The translations under genes and the position numbers were made by a program. DNA of 64,000 bases from Burkholderiaceae bacterium (GTDB taxonomy: Bacteria; Pseudomonadota; Gammaproteobacteria; Burkholderiales; Burkholderiaceae_C), in assembly GCA_004323695.1 (NCBI GenBank), contig SCRU01000150.1, positions 1-64,000 on the forward strand, in the 5' to 3' direction. The notes under the pieces were generated by a model, which made no database searches, was not told the origin of the DNA, and saw only the letters and a program-made list of their open reading frames with translations. Each line of letters opens with the position of its first letter. Positions within the stretch are counted from its first letter, which is position 1. Below, piece by piece: positions 12,571 to 21,892 of the stretch.

Positions 12571-12648
12571 CCAACCGCTCCAAAAGGGATCGCCCAAAAA
12601 AAAAGGGCGGTTGGTACCCGCCCGTTTGGTCGTGAGCCTTTGATTGTA
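12571..12648 (-). promoter_or_regulatory. rimP operon promoter and leader with alternative pairing
   Basis: On the minus strand a -10 box TACAAT occupies 12643-12648; no convincing -35 box was found. A transcript starting near 12636 would at once form the terminator at 12596-12623. A second perfect 8-base pairing is possible between CCAACCGC (minus strand, 12607-12614) and GCGGTTGG (minus strand, 12571-12578), using part of the terminator stem. This is the layout of a switch between termination and read-through into rimP. The regulatory role is inference. Confidence 0.5.
12596..12623 (-). terminator. Rho-independent terminator in the rimP leader
   Basis: On the minus strand GGGCGG, a 7-base loop and CCGCCC are followed directly by nine T (12596-12604). 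It stands between the candidate promoter and the rimP start, with no gene upstream on that strand to terminate, so it is best read as a premature terminator of the operon leader. Confidence 0.7.
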
Positions 12649-12747
12649 CTGCAAAACCCGGTGCAAGTGCGTTGATTTGTATGGTTTTGACCCTCGGGCC
12701 GAAGACTTCGCATGCGACAATTCCGCAAAAACAAGGAGTTGTGAACC

Positions 12748-13536
12748 ATGGGGTTTCTCACCGGAAAAAAACTGCTGATCACCGGCGTGCTGTCGAACCG
12801 TTCGATCGCCTACGGCGTTGCCAAGGCCTGCCACGCGCAGGGGGCCGAGCTGGCGTTCAGCTATGTGGGCGAGCGCTTTCGGGACCGCATCGCCGAATTC
12901 GCGGGCGATTTCGACTCGAAGCTCATCTTCGATTGCGACGTCGGCGACGATGCGCAAATCGAAAAGCTGTTCGCCGACCTCGCGCAGTCCTGGCCCCAAT
13001 TCGACGGCTTCGTGCACAGCATCGGCTTCGCGCCGCGCGAGGCGATTGCGGGTGATTTCCTGGAGGGCCTGAACCGGGAAGCCTTCAGGATCGCGCACGA
13101 CATCAGCGCCTACAGTTTCCCCGCGATGGCGAAGGCGGCCCTGCCCTACCTGAATGACAAGTCGTCTCTGCTGACCATGACTTACCTTGGGGCACTGCGC
13201 GCCGTGCCGAACTACAACACCATGGGGCTGGCCAAGGCGAGCCTGGAAGCCTCGGTGCGTTACCTGGCCGAATCGTTCGGGCCGCGCGGCATGCGCGTGA
13301 ACGGCATCAGCGCGGGCCCGATCAAGACGCTCGCGGCCAGCGGCATCAAGGACTTCGGCAAGCTGCTGGGCATGGTGGCGTCGGCCTCGCCGCTGCGCCG
13401 CAACGTCACGATCGAGGACGTGGGCAACGTCGCGGCTTTCCTGCTGAGCGACCTGGCCAGCGGCGTCACGGCGGAGATCACCTATGTGGACGGCGGCTTC
13501 AGCCACACCGCGGGCATCTCGCGCGACAACGTTTGA
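12748..13536 (+). CDS. fabI: Enoyl-[acyl-carrier-protein] reductase (NADH) FabI
   Basis: Last reductive step of each fatty-acid elongation cycle and target of triclosan-type inhibitors. The 262-residue SDR-fold protein matches E. coli FabI in register: Tyr146, Tyr156 and Lys163 form the Y-x9-Y-x6-K site, and the cofactor motif is [15 protein letters not shown]. It is divergent from rimP; a GGAG-type site (AAGGAG) precedes the ATG. Confidence 0.97.
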   Translation: MGFLTGKKLLITGVLSNRSIAYGVAKACHAQGAELAFSYVGERFRDRIAEFAGDFDSKLIFDCDVGDDAQIEKLFADLAQSWPQFDGFVHSIGFAPREAIAGDFLEGLNREAFRIAHDISAYSFPAMAKAALPYLNDKSSLLTMTYLGALRAVPNYNTMGLAKASLEASVRYLAESFGPRGMRVNGISAGPIKTLAASGIKDFGKLLGMVASASPLRRNVTIEDVGNVAAFLLSDLASGVTAEITYVDGGFSHTAGISRDNV

Positions 13537-13544
13537 CCTCGGTT

Positions 13545-13605
13545 TAGCATCAAATGGAGTGCAAGCCCTTATCCTTCAATGATTGTTTGCTTCAATCATG
13601 AGAGC
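13545..13605. repeat. AT-rich interspersed repeat copy
   Basis: Low-GC intergenic stretch between fabI and the ligase gene. It holds AGCATCAAAT and GCAAGCCCTTATC, which match parts of the copies at 27481-27529 and 47072-47120, followed by a perfect ATGATTG/CAATCAT inverted repeat. It is assigned to that family by these shared words only. Confidence 0.45.
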
Positions 13606-13622
13606 ATTGACCTGACGCCGCC

Positions 13623-14489
13623 ATGCACCTGCGACGCGTTTTCCTGTTACTGGCCTTCGGCGCGCTGACCGCGCTGGCTGGCGCACCCGGCTGGGCGGGC
13701 ACCGCCTCGCCGCTGATGCTGGCCAATGTCTACCGCCCCGGCGTGCCGCTGGCCGACTACTGGGTGAGCGAAAAGTACGACGGCGTGCGCGGTTACTGGG
13801 ACGGCACGCAGCTGCGCACGCGCGGGGGCGAGCGCATCAACGCACCGGCGTGGTTCACCGCGGGGTGGCCGGCCACCCCGCTGGACGGCGAGCTCTGGGC
13901 CGGCCGTGGGCAGTTCAGCAAGGCGGTCGCCACCGTGCGCCAGCAAACGCCCGACGACGCGGCCTGGCGCGGCATGCGCTTCATGGTGTTCGACCTGCCC
14001 GCGCAGGGCGGCCCCTTCACGGATCGCATCCCGGTGCTGAACCGGCTGCTCGCCGAACTGCTCGTGCCGTGGGTGCAGCCGGTGGCGCAAAGCCGCGTCG
14101 CCACTCCCCAGGCACTGCAAGCCCTGCTCGCCAAAACCGTCAAGGCCGGGGGCGAAGGGCTGATGCTGCACCGCGGCGCGTCGCTCTATCGGGCGCAGCG
14201 CAATGACGATCTGCTCAAGTTCAAGCCCTTTGAAGACGCCGAAGCGCAGGTCGTTGGACACCTCCCCGGCAAGGGCAAATACGCGGGCATGCTGGGCGCG
14301 CTGCTGGTGCAAATGCCAGGTGAACCAGGCCAGCCGGGGCAGCGCTTCAAGCTGGGAACGGGCCTGCGTGACGCGCAGCGCCGCGATCCCCCGGCGCTGG
14401 GCAGCTGGGTGACCTACCGCTTCCGGGGCCTGACCGACAGCGGCTTGCCGCGATTCGCCAGCTTCCTGCGCGTGCGCGAGGACATCTGA
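13623..14489 (+). CDS. Exported ATP-dependent DNA ligase, LigE type
   Basis: Minimal ATP-dependent DNA ligase of 288 residues with an N-terminal signal peptide (about 1-25, ending GAPGWAG), so it probably works in the periplasm or outside the cell. Motif I EKYDGVR gives the adenylated Lys51; DGELW, FMVFDLP, GGEGLML and LKFKP correspond to motifs III, IIIa, IV and V. An OB-fold follows and no extra domain is present. Periplasmic Lig E ligases are known from Neisseria and other proteobacteria and are linked to extracellular DNA or uptake; the role here is unproven. It stands alone, with an EamA gene 37 bases downstream. Confidence 0.88.
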   Translation: MHLRRVFLLLAFGALTALAGAPGWAGTASPLMLANVYRPGVPLADYWVSEKYDGVRGYWDGTQLRTRGGERINAPAWFTAGWPATPLDGELWAGRGQFSKAVATVRQQTPDDAAWRGMRFMVFDLPAQGGPFTDRIPVLNRLLAELLVPWVQPVAQSRVATPQALQALLAKTVKAGGEGLMLHRGASLYRAQRNDDLLKFKPFEDAEAQVVGHLPGKGKYAGMLGALLVQMPGEPGQPGQRFKLGTGLRDAQRRDPPALGSWVTYRFRGLTDSGLPRFASFLRVREDI

Positions 14490-14526
14490 CCAACGTGCGG
14501 CGGCATTCCTTCGACGGCGCTGGCCC

Positions 14527-15393
14527 ATGACACTCACCGGGCCGGTCGTGCTCGCGGTACTGTTCGGGGCACTATTGCATGCCAGCTGGAATGCGCTCAT
14601 CAAGTCGTCGCGCGACAAGACGCTGGACACGGCGCTGATCCAGGCCGCCGGCGTGCTGCTGGCGCTGCCGCTGCTGGCCGCGACCGGGCTGCCGCCGACG
14701 CGGGCGTGGCCCTATATTGCCGCCTCTGCGCTGGTGCATGTGGGCTACTTCACTGCGCTCACCGGCGCCTACCGGTATGGCGACCTGGGGCTGACCTATC
14801 CGGTGATGCGCGGCAGCGCGCCGCTGCTGGTGGCGCTGGGCAGCGAGGCCCTGCTCGGCGAAAGCCTCTCGCCGCTGGCGTGGGTGGGCGTGGCCGGTAC
14901 CTGCACCGGCGTGCTGCTGCTGGGCTTGTCGCCCACCCGCCTGCACGCATCGCAGGGCCATCGCGGCAAGGCGCTGCGCTTCGCGCTGGTGAATGCCGTC
15001 ATCATCGCGCTGTACACGGGCATCGATGGCCTCGGGGTGCGTGCGTCCGGCAACGCGGCGGCCTACGTGGCGGCCCTGTGCCTGTTCGACGGCTTGCCCT
15101 ACCTCCTGCTCGTGCTGTGGCGCCACCGCGGCCGGCGCCAGGCCGTGCTGGACCACGCGGCGCGGCGCTGGAAGATCGGCCTGGCCGGAACGCTGGCGCT
15201 GACGGGCAGCTACGGCATTGCGCTGTGGGCGATGACGCACGCGCCCGTGGCCTCGGTGGCCGCTTTGCGCGAGACCTCGGTGCTGTTCGCCGCACTGATC
15301 GGCACGCTGTGGCTGCGCGAGCCCTTCGGTCGCCAGCGCGCGCTGGGCACGCTGGCCGTGATGGCGGGGGTCATGGCGCTGCGCTTTGGATAA
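14527..15393 (+). CDS. EamA/DMT-superfamily permease
   Basis: Ten-helix transporter of 288 residues with two EamA repeats; GSAPLLVALGSEALLGESLSP is typical of the end of the first. The substrate is unknown. It is not closely similar to the permease at 3362-4300. It follows the ligase gene in the same direction by 37 bases and converges on the decarboxylase gene. Confidence 0.85.
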   Translation: MTLTGPVVLAVLFGALLHASWNALIKSSRDKTLDTALIQAAGVLLALPLLAATGLPPTRAWPYIAASALVHVGYFTALTGAYRYGDLGLTYPVMRGSAPLLVALGSEALLGESLSPLAWVGVAGTCTGVLLLGLSPTRLHASQGHRGKALRFALVNAVIIALYTGIDGLGVRASGNAAAYVAALCLFDGLPYLLLVLWRHRGRRQAVLDHAARRWKIGLAGTLALTGSYGIALWAMTHAPVASVAALRETSVLFAALIGTLWLREPFGRQRALGTLAVMAGVMALRFG

Positions 15394-15467
15394 GCTGCTG
15401 ACGGCGCCTTGCAGTTTGCTACTTCTTATAGAGCATCAAATGCCCGTTCCGTCAGGGAATTCAAGCT

Positions 15468-17741
15468 TCAGCACACGCAATCCGCATAATAGTGCCGGGT
15501 GCCGCCCGCATCCTGTTCTTCGACCAGGCCATGGATATCGGTTTCGAAGCCCGGACACTGGGCATTGAATTCGCGCGCGAACTTCAGGTAGTCCACGATC
15601 TTGCGGTTGAACACCTCGCCCGGGATCAGGAGCGGAATCCCGGGCGGGTACGGCGTGACCAGTCCCACGGTGATACGGCCCTCGAGTTCGTCGATCTCGA
15701 CCCGCTCCGTCTGGCGCAGCGCAATGTGGGCGTAGGCGTCGCTCGGCTTCATCGCGGGCGTCAGGTCGCTGCGGTACATGTCGGTGGTGAGCCGCGCGAT
15801 GTCGTGCCGCGCATACAGCGTGTGCAGGCGCTGGCACAGATCGGCCAGGCCCATGCGTTCGTACTGCGGATGCTTGCGGCAGAACTCCGGCAGGATGCGC
15901 CACATCGGCTGGTTCCTGTCGTAGTCGTCCTTGAACTGCTGCAGCGCAGTGACCATCGTGTTCCATCGCCCCTTGGTGATGCCGATCGTGAACATGATGA
16001 AGAAGCTGTAGAGCCCGGTCTTCTCGACCACCACGCCGTGCTCGGCCAGGTACTTCGTGACGACCGCGGCCGGAATGCCGGTTTTGGCGAAGCGCCCGGT
16101 CAGATCCATTCCCGGCGTGACGATGGTGGATTTGATCGGGTCCAGCATGTTGAAGCCGGTCGCCATGCGCCCGAAGCCGTGCCAGTTGGTGCCGTTCTTC
16201 GCATTCTTGATCTCGCCCTTGATGATCCAGTCGTCGGGCAGACCGATGCCCTCTTCCACCAGCTTCTCGGGCCCCCAGACCTTGAACCACCAGTCGTCGC
16301 CGTACTCGGCGGCGATCTTGCGCATCGCGCGGCGAAAGTCCAGCGCCTCGGCGATGCTCTCCTCGACCAGCGCCGTGCCGCCGGGCGGCTCCATCATGGC
16401 GGCGGCCACGTCACAGCTGGCGATGATGCTGTACTGCGGCGAGGTCGAGGTGTGCATCAGGTACGCCTCGTTGAACAGATGCCGGTCGAGCTTGACCTTC
16501 TGCGAATCCTGTACCAGCACCTGACTGGCCTGACTGATGCCCGCCAGCAGCTTGTGAATCGACTGGGTCGAATACACCACCGACTTCTTCGGCCGCGTGC
16601 GCTTCCTGCCCATCGCGTGGTAGCTGCTGTAGAACGGGTGGAACGCCGCATGCGGCAGCCAGGCTTCGTCGAAATGCAGGTTCTCGACATAGCCGTCGAG
16701 CATGCGCTTGATGGTCTCGGTGTTGTAAAGCACCCCGTCGTAGGTTGACTGGGTCAGCGTGAGGATGCGCGGCTTCACCCGATCCGCGTCGACATCGGCG
16801 AGCAGCGGATTCGCGCGGATCTTGGCGCGAATGGCCGCCGGCTCGAATTCGGCCTGGGGGATCGGGCCGATGATGCCGTAGTGGTTGCGCGTGGGTTTCA
16901 GGAATACCGGGATCGCTCCCGTCATCACGATGCAGTGCAGGATCGACTTGTGGCAGTTGCGGTCCACCACCACCACGTCACCCGGCGCGACCGTATGGTG
17001 CCAGACCATCTTGTTCGAGGTGCTGGTGCCATTGGTCACAAAGAAGCAATGGTCCGCGTTGAAAATGCGCGCGGCATTGCGCTCGCTCTCGCCGATCGCG
17101 CCGTCGTGGTCCAGCAACTGGCCCAGTTCTTCCACCGCGTTGCAGACGTCGGCGCGCAGCATGTTCTCGCCATAGAACTGGTGGTACATCTGCCCGACCG
17201 GGCTCTTGAGGAACGCGACGCCGCCCGAGTGGCCGGGGCAGTGCCAGGAGTAGGAGCCGTCCTCGGCATACTCCAGCAGTGCCTTAAAGAACGGCGGCTG
17301 CACGCCGTCCAGGTAGCTTCGCGCCTCGCGGATGATGTGGCGCGCAACGAACTCCGGCGTGTCCTCGAACATATGGATGAAGCCGTGCAACTCGCGCAGG
17401 ATGTCGTTCGGGATGTGGCGCGAAGTCTTGGTTTCGCCATACACGTAGATCGGCACATCGGGGTTCTTGCGGCGCACCTCCTCGATGAAGGTGCGCAGGT
17501 TCAGTACGGCGGGATCCAGGTCCGGCCCCGGTGTGAACTCTTCGTCGTCAATTGACAGAATAAACGCGCTGGCGCGGCTTTGCTGCTGGGCAAACTGGCT
17601 CAGGTCGCCATAGCCGGTTACCCCGAGCACCTCGAAACCTTCACTTTCGATGGCTTGCGCCAGCGCGCGAATGCCCAGACCCGAGGTGTTCTCGGAACGA
17701 AAGTCCTCGTCGATGATGACAATGGGAAAGCGAAATTTCAT
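15468..17741 (-). CDS. PLP-dependent arginine/lysine/ornithine decarboxylase
   Basis: Large fold-type I decarboxylase of 757 residues from ATG 17741 (MKFRFPIVIIDEDFRSEN). An N-terminal response-regulator-like wing domain spans about 1-130, the PLP domain carries the motif STQSIHKLLAGISQASQVL with the cofactor lysine, and a C-terminal domain follows (PYPPGIPLLIPGE). The length matches the AdiA/CadA/SpeF group. Sequence alone does not decide between arginine, lysine and ornithine. It acts in the cytosol in polyamine synthesis or acid resistance; no antiporter is adjacent. Confidence 0.9.
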   Translation of the reverse strand: MKFRFPIVIIDEDFRSENTSGLGIRALAQAIESEGFEVLGVTGYGDLSQFAQQQSRASAFILSIDDEEFTPGPDLDPAVLNLRTFIEEVRRKNPDVPIYVYGETKTSRHIPNDILRELHGFIHMFEDTPEFVARHIIREARSYLDGVQPPFFKALLEYAEDGSYSWHCPGHSGGVAFLKSPVGQMYHQFYGENMLRADVCNAVEELGQLLDHDGAIGESERNAARIFNADHCFFVTNGTSTSNKMVWHHTVAPGDVVVVDRNCHKSILHCIVMTGAIPVFLKPTRNHYGIIGPIPQAEFEPAAIRAKIRANPLLADVDADRVKPRILTLTQSTYDGVLYNTETIKRMLDGYVENLHFDEAWLPHAAFHPFYSSYHAMGRKRTRPKKSVVYSTQSIHKLLAGISQASQVLVQDSQKVKLDRHLFNEAYLMHTSTSPQYSIIASCDVAAAMMEPPGGTALVEESIAEALDFRRAMRKIAAEYGDDWWFKVWGPEKLVEEGIGLPDDWIIKGEIKNAKNGTNWHGFGRMATGFNMLDPIKSTIVTPGMDLTGRFAKTGIPAAVVTKYLAEHGVVVEKTGLYSFFIMFTIGITKGRWNTMVTALQQFKDDYDRNQPMWRILPEFCRKHPQYERMGLADLCQRLHTLYARHDIARLTTDMYRSDLTPAMKPSDAYAHIALRQTERVEIDELEGRITVGLVTPYPPGIPLLIPGEVFNRKIVDYLKFAREFNAQCPGFETDIHGLVEEQDAGGTRHYYADCVC

Positions 17742-17880
17742 GCAGGCCTCGGTGCCGGTAACAGGAAGACAGAAAAAACCAGCCAGCGCGAAGTGTAAGG
17801 AATTAACGCGCCAGCGCTCTTGCGAGGCCATCTTTTGCCCCAAAATGTGGCTCAGGGAACACAACGGGAACACGATTGAC

Positions 17881-18306
17881 ATGGCTGAATCAACCATCTG
17901 GTGGCTGCTCGCGGGCGCTGCGGTCGTCGTGGAGCTGACGACGGGCACGTTTTACCTGCTGATGCTTGCCATCGGGCTGGCCGCCGCCGCGCTGTCCGCG
18001 CAATTCGGTGCCGGCACCATCGCCCAGTTGCTGATCGCCGCGGTCGTGGGCGGCGGTGCGGTTGTGTCGTGGTATTTCGTCCGCAGCCAGCGCGCGGCCA
18101 CATCGTCCGCCAGCGCGAATCCGAACGTCAACCTGGATATCGGCGAGACGGTCACCGTGGAATCCTGGAACCCCGACGGTACCGCCACGGTGAAGTACCG
18201 GGGCGCAAACTGGACCGTCATGCACCGCCCCGGCAGCACGCCCGCGAGCGGCCCACACAGGGTCGCCGAGGTCATCGGCAGTCGATTGCTGGTCGACAAG
18301 ATCTGA
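17881..18306 (+). CDS. NfeD-like membrane protein
   Basis: Membrane protein of 141 residues: three hydrophobic segments in the first 70 residues, then an OB-fold (VNLDIGETVTVESWNPDGTA). NfeD proteins are encoded beside SPFH/stomatin genes and work with them; the pair occurs here with 38 bases between stop and start. ATG 17881 is the only start consistent with the first membrane helix. Confidence 0.88.
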   Translation: MAESTIWWLLAGAAVVVELTTGTFYLLMLAIGLAAAALSAQFGAGTIAQLLIAAVVGGGAVVSWYFVRSQRAATSSASANPNVNLDIGETVTVESWNPDGTATVKYRGANWTVMHRPGSTPASGPHRVAEVIGSRLLVDKI

Positions 18307-18344
18307 AAACCAAACCAACCACCAACCAGCCAGGGAATGAGAAC

Positions 18345-19259
18345 ATGGAAATCGCCGTCGTCATCTTTGTCATCGCCGTCATCTTCATCACGCGCTCGAT
18401 CAAGGTCGTTCCGCAACAGCATGCCTGGGTGGTTGAGCGGTTGGGCAAGTACCGCGACACGCTCACGCCCGGACTGAACTTCCTGGTTCCGTTCATCGAC
18501 CGGGTCGCCTACAAGCATGTGCTCAAGGAAATCCCCATGGATATCGCCAGTCAGGTCTGCATCACGCGCGACAACACGCAACTGCAGGTGGACGGCATCC
18601 TGTATTTCCAGGTGACCGATGCGATGCGCGCCAGTTACGGCTCATCCAACTATGTGGTGGCGATCTCGCAGCTGGCACAGACCTCGCTGCGTTCCGTGAT
18701 CGGCAAGCTGGAACTGGACAAGACCTTCGAGGAGCGCGACATCATCAATGCCCAGGTGGTGCAGGCCATCGACGAGGCCGCGCTGAACTGGGGCGTGAAG
18801 GTGCTGCGCTACGAGATCAAGGACCTGACACCGCCGAAGGAAATCCTGCATGCGATGCAGCAGCAGATCACCGCCGAGCGGGAAAAGCGGGCACTGATTG
18901 CGGCCTCCGAGGGGCGCATGCAGGAGCAGATCAACATCGCGGCCGGCGAGCGCCAGGCCTTCATCGCACGCTCCGAGGGCGAGAAACAGGCCGCCATCAA
19001 CAATGCGCAGGGTGAAGCCGGGGCCATCACCGCCGTGGCCGAAGCCACGGCCCGGGCCATCGAAGTGGTGGCAAACGCCATTCGCCAGCCCGGCGGCGAG
19101 CAGGCCGTACAGTTGAAGGTCGCCGAGTCGGCCGTGGGTGCCTACAGCAAGGTGGCCGCGGATGCCAGCACCACGCTGATCGTGCCCAGCAACATGACCG
19201 AGGTTTCCGCCCTGATCACATCGGCCATGAAAATGATCCAGACCCAGAAAGCGCAGTGA
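18345..19259 (+). CDS. SPFH/stomatin-like membrane protein (QmcA family)
   Basis: One N-terminal membrane anchor (residues 2-16), a band-7/SPFH domain (RSIKVVPQQHAWVVERLGKY) and a long helical C-terminal region with repeated EREKRALIAASEG and GEKQAAINNAQGEA segments, 304 residues in all. Such proteins form membrane microdomain cages and act on membrane protease or NfeD partners. Operon with the NfeD gene upstream. Confidence 0.92.
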   Translation: MEIAVVIFVIAVIFITRSIKVVPQQHAWVVERLGKYRDTLTPGLNFLVPFIDRVAYKHVLKEIPMDIASQVCITRDNTQLQVDGILYFQVTDAMRASYGSSNYVVAISQLAQTSLRSVIGKLELDKTFEERDIINAQVVQAIDEAALNWGVKVLRYEIKDLTPPKEILHAMQQQITAEREKRALIAASEGRMQEQINIAAGERQAFIARSEGEKQAAINNAQGEAGAITAVAEATARAIEVVANAIRQPGGEQAVQLKVAESAVGAYSKVAADASTTLIVPSNMTEVSALITSAMKMIQTQKAQ

Positions 19260-19313
19260 CCCGGTTGCGGCGCAATTGCCCGGTCGCGAGCCCGGCGAGC
19301 CGCCTCGCGCTGA

Positions 19314-19319
19314 TACAAT
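19314..19319 (+). promoter_or_regulatory. -10 box of the tRNA-Ser gene
   Basis: TACAAT preceded by TG one base upstream (TGATACAAT) lies 14 bases before the tRNA 5' end. No clear -35 box is seen at the standard distance, so this reads as an extended -10 promoter. Confidence 0.6.
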
Positions 19320-19333
19320 GGCGCCCTCTGACT

Positions 19334-19423
19334 GGAGCGGTGGATGAGCGGTTTAAGTCGCACGCCTGGAAAGCGTGTGAGGGGTAACACCCTCCGCGGG
19401 TTCGAATCCCGCCTGCTCCGCCA
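19334..19423 (+). tRNA. tRNA-Ser(GGA)
   Basis: Ninety bases with encoded CCA. The acceptor stem pairs GGAGCGG with CTGCTCC, with discriminator G. The anticodon stem CACGC/GCGTG encloses loop CTGGAAA, so the anticodon is GGA (serine, UCC/UCU). A long variable arm (GAGGGGTAACACCCTC region) marks a class II tRNA, and the T-loop is GTTCGAATC. No integrase or duplicated 3' end is nearby. Confidence 0.97.
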
Positions 19424-19450
19424 GTTATCGATGCGCTCGCAGGGAACATC

Positions 19451-19484
19451 GGGCCTGATGCGCCATTGGCAGGCCCTTGTTCTC
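19451..19484 (+). terminator. Probable terminator after tRNA-Ser
   Basis: GGGCCTG (19451-19457) pairs with CAGGCCC (19470-19476), followed by TTGTTCT. The T tract is weak, but the hairpin lies just downstream of the tRNA. Confidence 0.5.
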
Positions 19485-19496
19485 CCTTAGTTCACC

Positions 19497-20261
19497 ATGC
19501 GATCCGCCGCGCCGAGATTGCCCTGGCTTGCGCCTGGCGCACCGTTTCCGTCGCCGGAACAGGCGTGGGGCGAGTCGGATCCCGCACCCGGATTACTCGC
19601 GGGTGGCGGTGCGCTGGACGTGGAAAGCCTGGTTAGCGCCTATTCACAAGGTATCTTTCCCTGGTTCAGCAACGATCAGCCTATTTTGTGGTGGAGCCCA
19701 CAGCCGCGCATGGTGCTGCCGGTGACGGAGTTCAAGCTGCATCGTTCGCTGCGCAAGACGCTGCGTCGTCTGCAACCGGATTCGCGCTTTGAGGTCCGCA
19801 TCGACAGCGCCTTCGCCCAGGTCATTCATGCCTGCGCGACGCGTCCGCGTCCCGGCCAGCCGGGGACCTGGATTGTGCCTGCGATGGTGCAGGCCTACGA
19901 GGCCCTGCATCGTGCGGGATTCGCGCACAGCGTGGAAGCCTGGTTGAGCGGGCAACTCGTGGGCGGCCTGTACTGCGTCGCGCTTGGCAAGGCGGTGTTT
20001 GGTGAATCAATGTTCGCCCAGGTGCCAGATGCATCCAAGATCGCGCTGGCGGCGCTGGTTTGCTTTTGCCGGCACCACCGCATCGACTTGATCGACTGCC
20101 AGCAGAACACTCCGCATCTGGCGTCGCTGGGAGCGCGGGCAATCACTCGAGCCAGCTTCGTGAATCAGGTGGCCCGCAACGCAGTGCTGGCGCCGCCGCA
20201 GTGGCAGTTCGAGCACGTATACTGGCAGGAACTCCTGCCCGCCAAGACCGTGCCGACGTGA
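19497..20261 (+). CDS. aat: Leucyl/phenylalanyl-tRNA--protein transferase
   Basis: Adds Leu or Phe from tRNA to N-terminal Lys or Arg of proteins and so creates ClpS/ClpAP degrons. The 254-residue protein has the family blocks [41 protein letters not shown] and [14 protein letters not shown]. Overlaps the next gene by GTGA, so the two N-degron transferases form one translational unit. Confidence 0.96.
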   Translation: MRSAAPRLPWLAPGAPFPSPEQAWGESDPAPGLLAGGGALDVESLVSAYSQGIFPWFSNDQPILWWSPQPRMVLPVTEFKLHRSLRKTLRRLQPDSRFEVRIDSAFAQVIHACATRPRPGQPGTWIVPAMVQAYEALHRAGFAHSVEAWLSGQLVGGLYCVALGKAVFGESMFAQVPDASKIALAALVCFCRHHRIDLIDCQQNTPHLASLGARAITRASFVNQVARNAVLAPPQWQFEHVYWQELLPAKTVPT

Positions 20262-21010
20262 CGCACCTCAAGGATCTCCCCCTTCAGACCTTGCAGTTTT
20301 ATGCAACGGCACCCTATCCTTGCAGCTATTTGCCGGGCAACCAGGCCCGGTCGCAAGTCGCCACGCCCAGCCACCTGATCCACAACGACACCTACTCCGA
20401 CCTGGTCGCCCAGGGCTTTCGGCGCAGCGGCATGTTCACTTACCGCCCCTATTGCGACGGTTGCCACGCCTGCCTGCCGCTGCGGGTTCTGGTCCAACGC
20501 TTCAGCCCGGACCGCAGTCAGCGCAGGGCGCGGGAGCGTCACCAGACGCTGCAGGCGCGGGTGCTCAAACTGTGTTTCGTGCCGGAGCATTACCACCTGT
20601 ATCTTCGCTATCAGAATGGTCGCCATGCGGGCGGCGGCATGGACCACGACAGCATCGACCAGTACACGCAGTTCCTGCTGCAGAGCCGGGTGAATTCACG
20701 TCTCGTCGAATTCCGGGAAACGCTGCCGGATGGCGCACCCGGTGCACTCAAGATGGTCTCGGTCCTCGACGTCCTGAATGACGGCCTCTCGGCCGTGTAC
20801 ACGTTCTATGAGCCCGACGCCCATGCCAGCTATGGCACCTACAGCGTGCTGTGGCAAATCGACCAGGCACGCGCGCTGGAGTTGCCTTATGTCTATCTGG
20901 GCTACTGGATCCGCCAGAGTCCGAAGATGAACTACAAAGCCCGGTTCCGGCCCCACGAAGTCCTGCGGGATGGCCACTGGGAGGCGAACGCGTTTCGCGC
21001 GGGCGGCTAG
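20258..21010 (+). CDS. bpt: Aspartate/glutamate leucyltransferase Bpt
   Basis: ATE1-like transferase of 250 residues that attaches Leu to N-terminal Asp or Glu. GTG 20258 is used: family similarity begins at once ([21 protein letters not shown]) and it overlaps the aat stop by four bases. The Cys-rich N-terminal motif [16 protein letters not shown] and the C-terminal [20 protein letters not shown] are diagnostic. Confidence 0.95.
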   Translation: MTHLKDLPLQTLQFYATAPYPCSYLPGNQARSQVATPSHLIHNDTYSDLVAQGFRRSGMFTYRPYCDGCHACLPLRVLVQRFSPDRSQRRARERHQTLQARVLKLCFVPEHYHLYLRYQNGRHAGGGMDHDSIDQYTQFLLQSRVNSRLVEFRETLPDGAPGALKMVSVLDVLNDGLSAVYTFYEPDAHASYGTYSVLWQIDQARALELPYVYLGYWIRQSPKMNYKARFRPHEVLRDGHWEANAFRAGG

Positions 21011-21060
21011 CTTCGCTCCATATCCGGGAGCCGATCGGCAAGGTGGCGTTTCACCAGATA

Positions 21061-21079
21061 AAATATCAATCCGATATTT
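21061..21079. promoter_or_regulatory. Candidate operator upstream of the IclR gene
   Basis: Perfect inverted repeat AAATATC-aatcc-GATATTT 14 bases before the IclR start, flanked on both sides by CACCA/TGGTG-like words. The size and position fit an autoregulatory operator; binding by this IclR is inference. Confidence 0.5.
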
Positions 21080-21092
21080 GGTGCCTGCCCCC

Positions 21093-21887
21093 ATGAAACG
21101 ATCCGTCCCTTCCGTGCCGACGACCCCTACCGTGCAGGTCATTGAGCGCATGTTCGCGCTGATCGATGTGCTGGCGGCGCACGACGAACCGGTGTCGCTC
21201 AAGGAAATCAGCGCGCTGACCGGCCTGCACCCATCGACCACGCACCGCATCCTCAACGACTTGGCCACGGGACGCTTTGTGGATCGCCCCGAGGCAGGCA
21301 GTTACCGGTTGGGCATGCGCCTGCTGGAACTTGGCAACCTGGTGAAGGGGCGCCTGAGCGTGCGCGACGCGGCGCTCGGCCCCATGCGCGATCTACATCA
21401 TCTGATCCAGCAGCCGGTGAATCTGAGCATGCGCCAGGGCGATGAGATCGTGTACATCGAACGGTCGTTCGGCGAGCGTTCGGGCATGCAGGTGATACGG
21501 GCCATCGGTGGGCGCGCGCCCTTGCATCTGACTTCGGTAGGCAAACTGTTCCTGGCCGAAGACGATCCGCAGCGGGTGCGCGCATACGCCACCCGTACGG
21601 GCCTGCACGGGCACACCAAAAACAGCATTACACAGTTGGCGGCGCTGGAGCGGGAACTCGCCAAAACCCGGCAGTTGGGGACGGCGCGCGACGACGAAGA
21701 ACTCGAGTTGGGGGTGCGCTGCATGGCGGCCGGCATCCATGATGACCAGAAAAAGTTGATCGCCGGCCTGTCGATCTCGGCACCGGCGGATCGTCTCGAC
21801 GAAGGCTGGCTGCCCAAACTCCAGGCCACCGTGAACGAGATCGCGGCGGCCCTGGGCTATAAGCCGCCGGCGGGCCGGCCCGCCTGA
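21093..21887 (+). CDS. IclR family transcriptional regulator
   Basis: Regulator of 264 residues: N-terminal winged helix (about 12-75, with VSLKEISALTGLHPSTTHRI as the HTH) and a C-terminal IclR effector-binding domain (APLHLTSVGKLFLAED; RDDEELELGVRCMAAGI). No catabolic gene is adjacent, so the target cannot be named. It converges on pbpG with only 5 bases between stops. Confidence 0.92.
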   Translation: MKRSVPSVPTTPTVQVIERMFALIDVLAAHDEPVSLKEISALTGLHPSTTHRILNDLATGRFVDRPEAGSYRLGMRLLELGNLVKGRLSVRDAALGPMRDLHHLIQQPVNLSMRQGDEIVYIERSFGERSGMQVIRAIGGRAPLHLTSVGKLFLAEDDPQRVRAYATRTGLHGHTKNSITQLAALERELAKTRQLGTARDDEELELGVRCMAAGIHDDQKKLIAGLSISAPADRLDEGWLPKLQATVNEIAAALGYKPPAGRPA

Positions 21888-21892
21888 ACGAC

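Noticed and set aside
19334-19423. tRNA-Ser as integration site for a genomic island
   Set aside because: No integrase, no repeat of the tRNA 3' end and no change of gene content follow; the neighbours are core genes.
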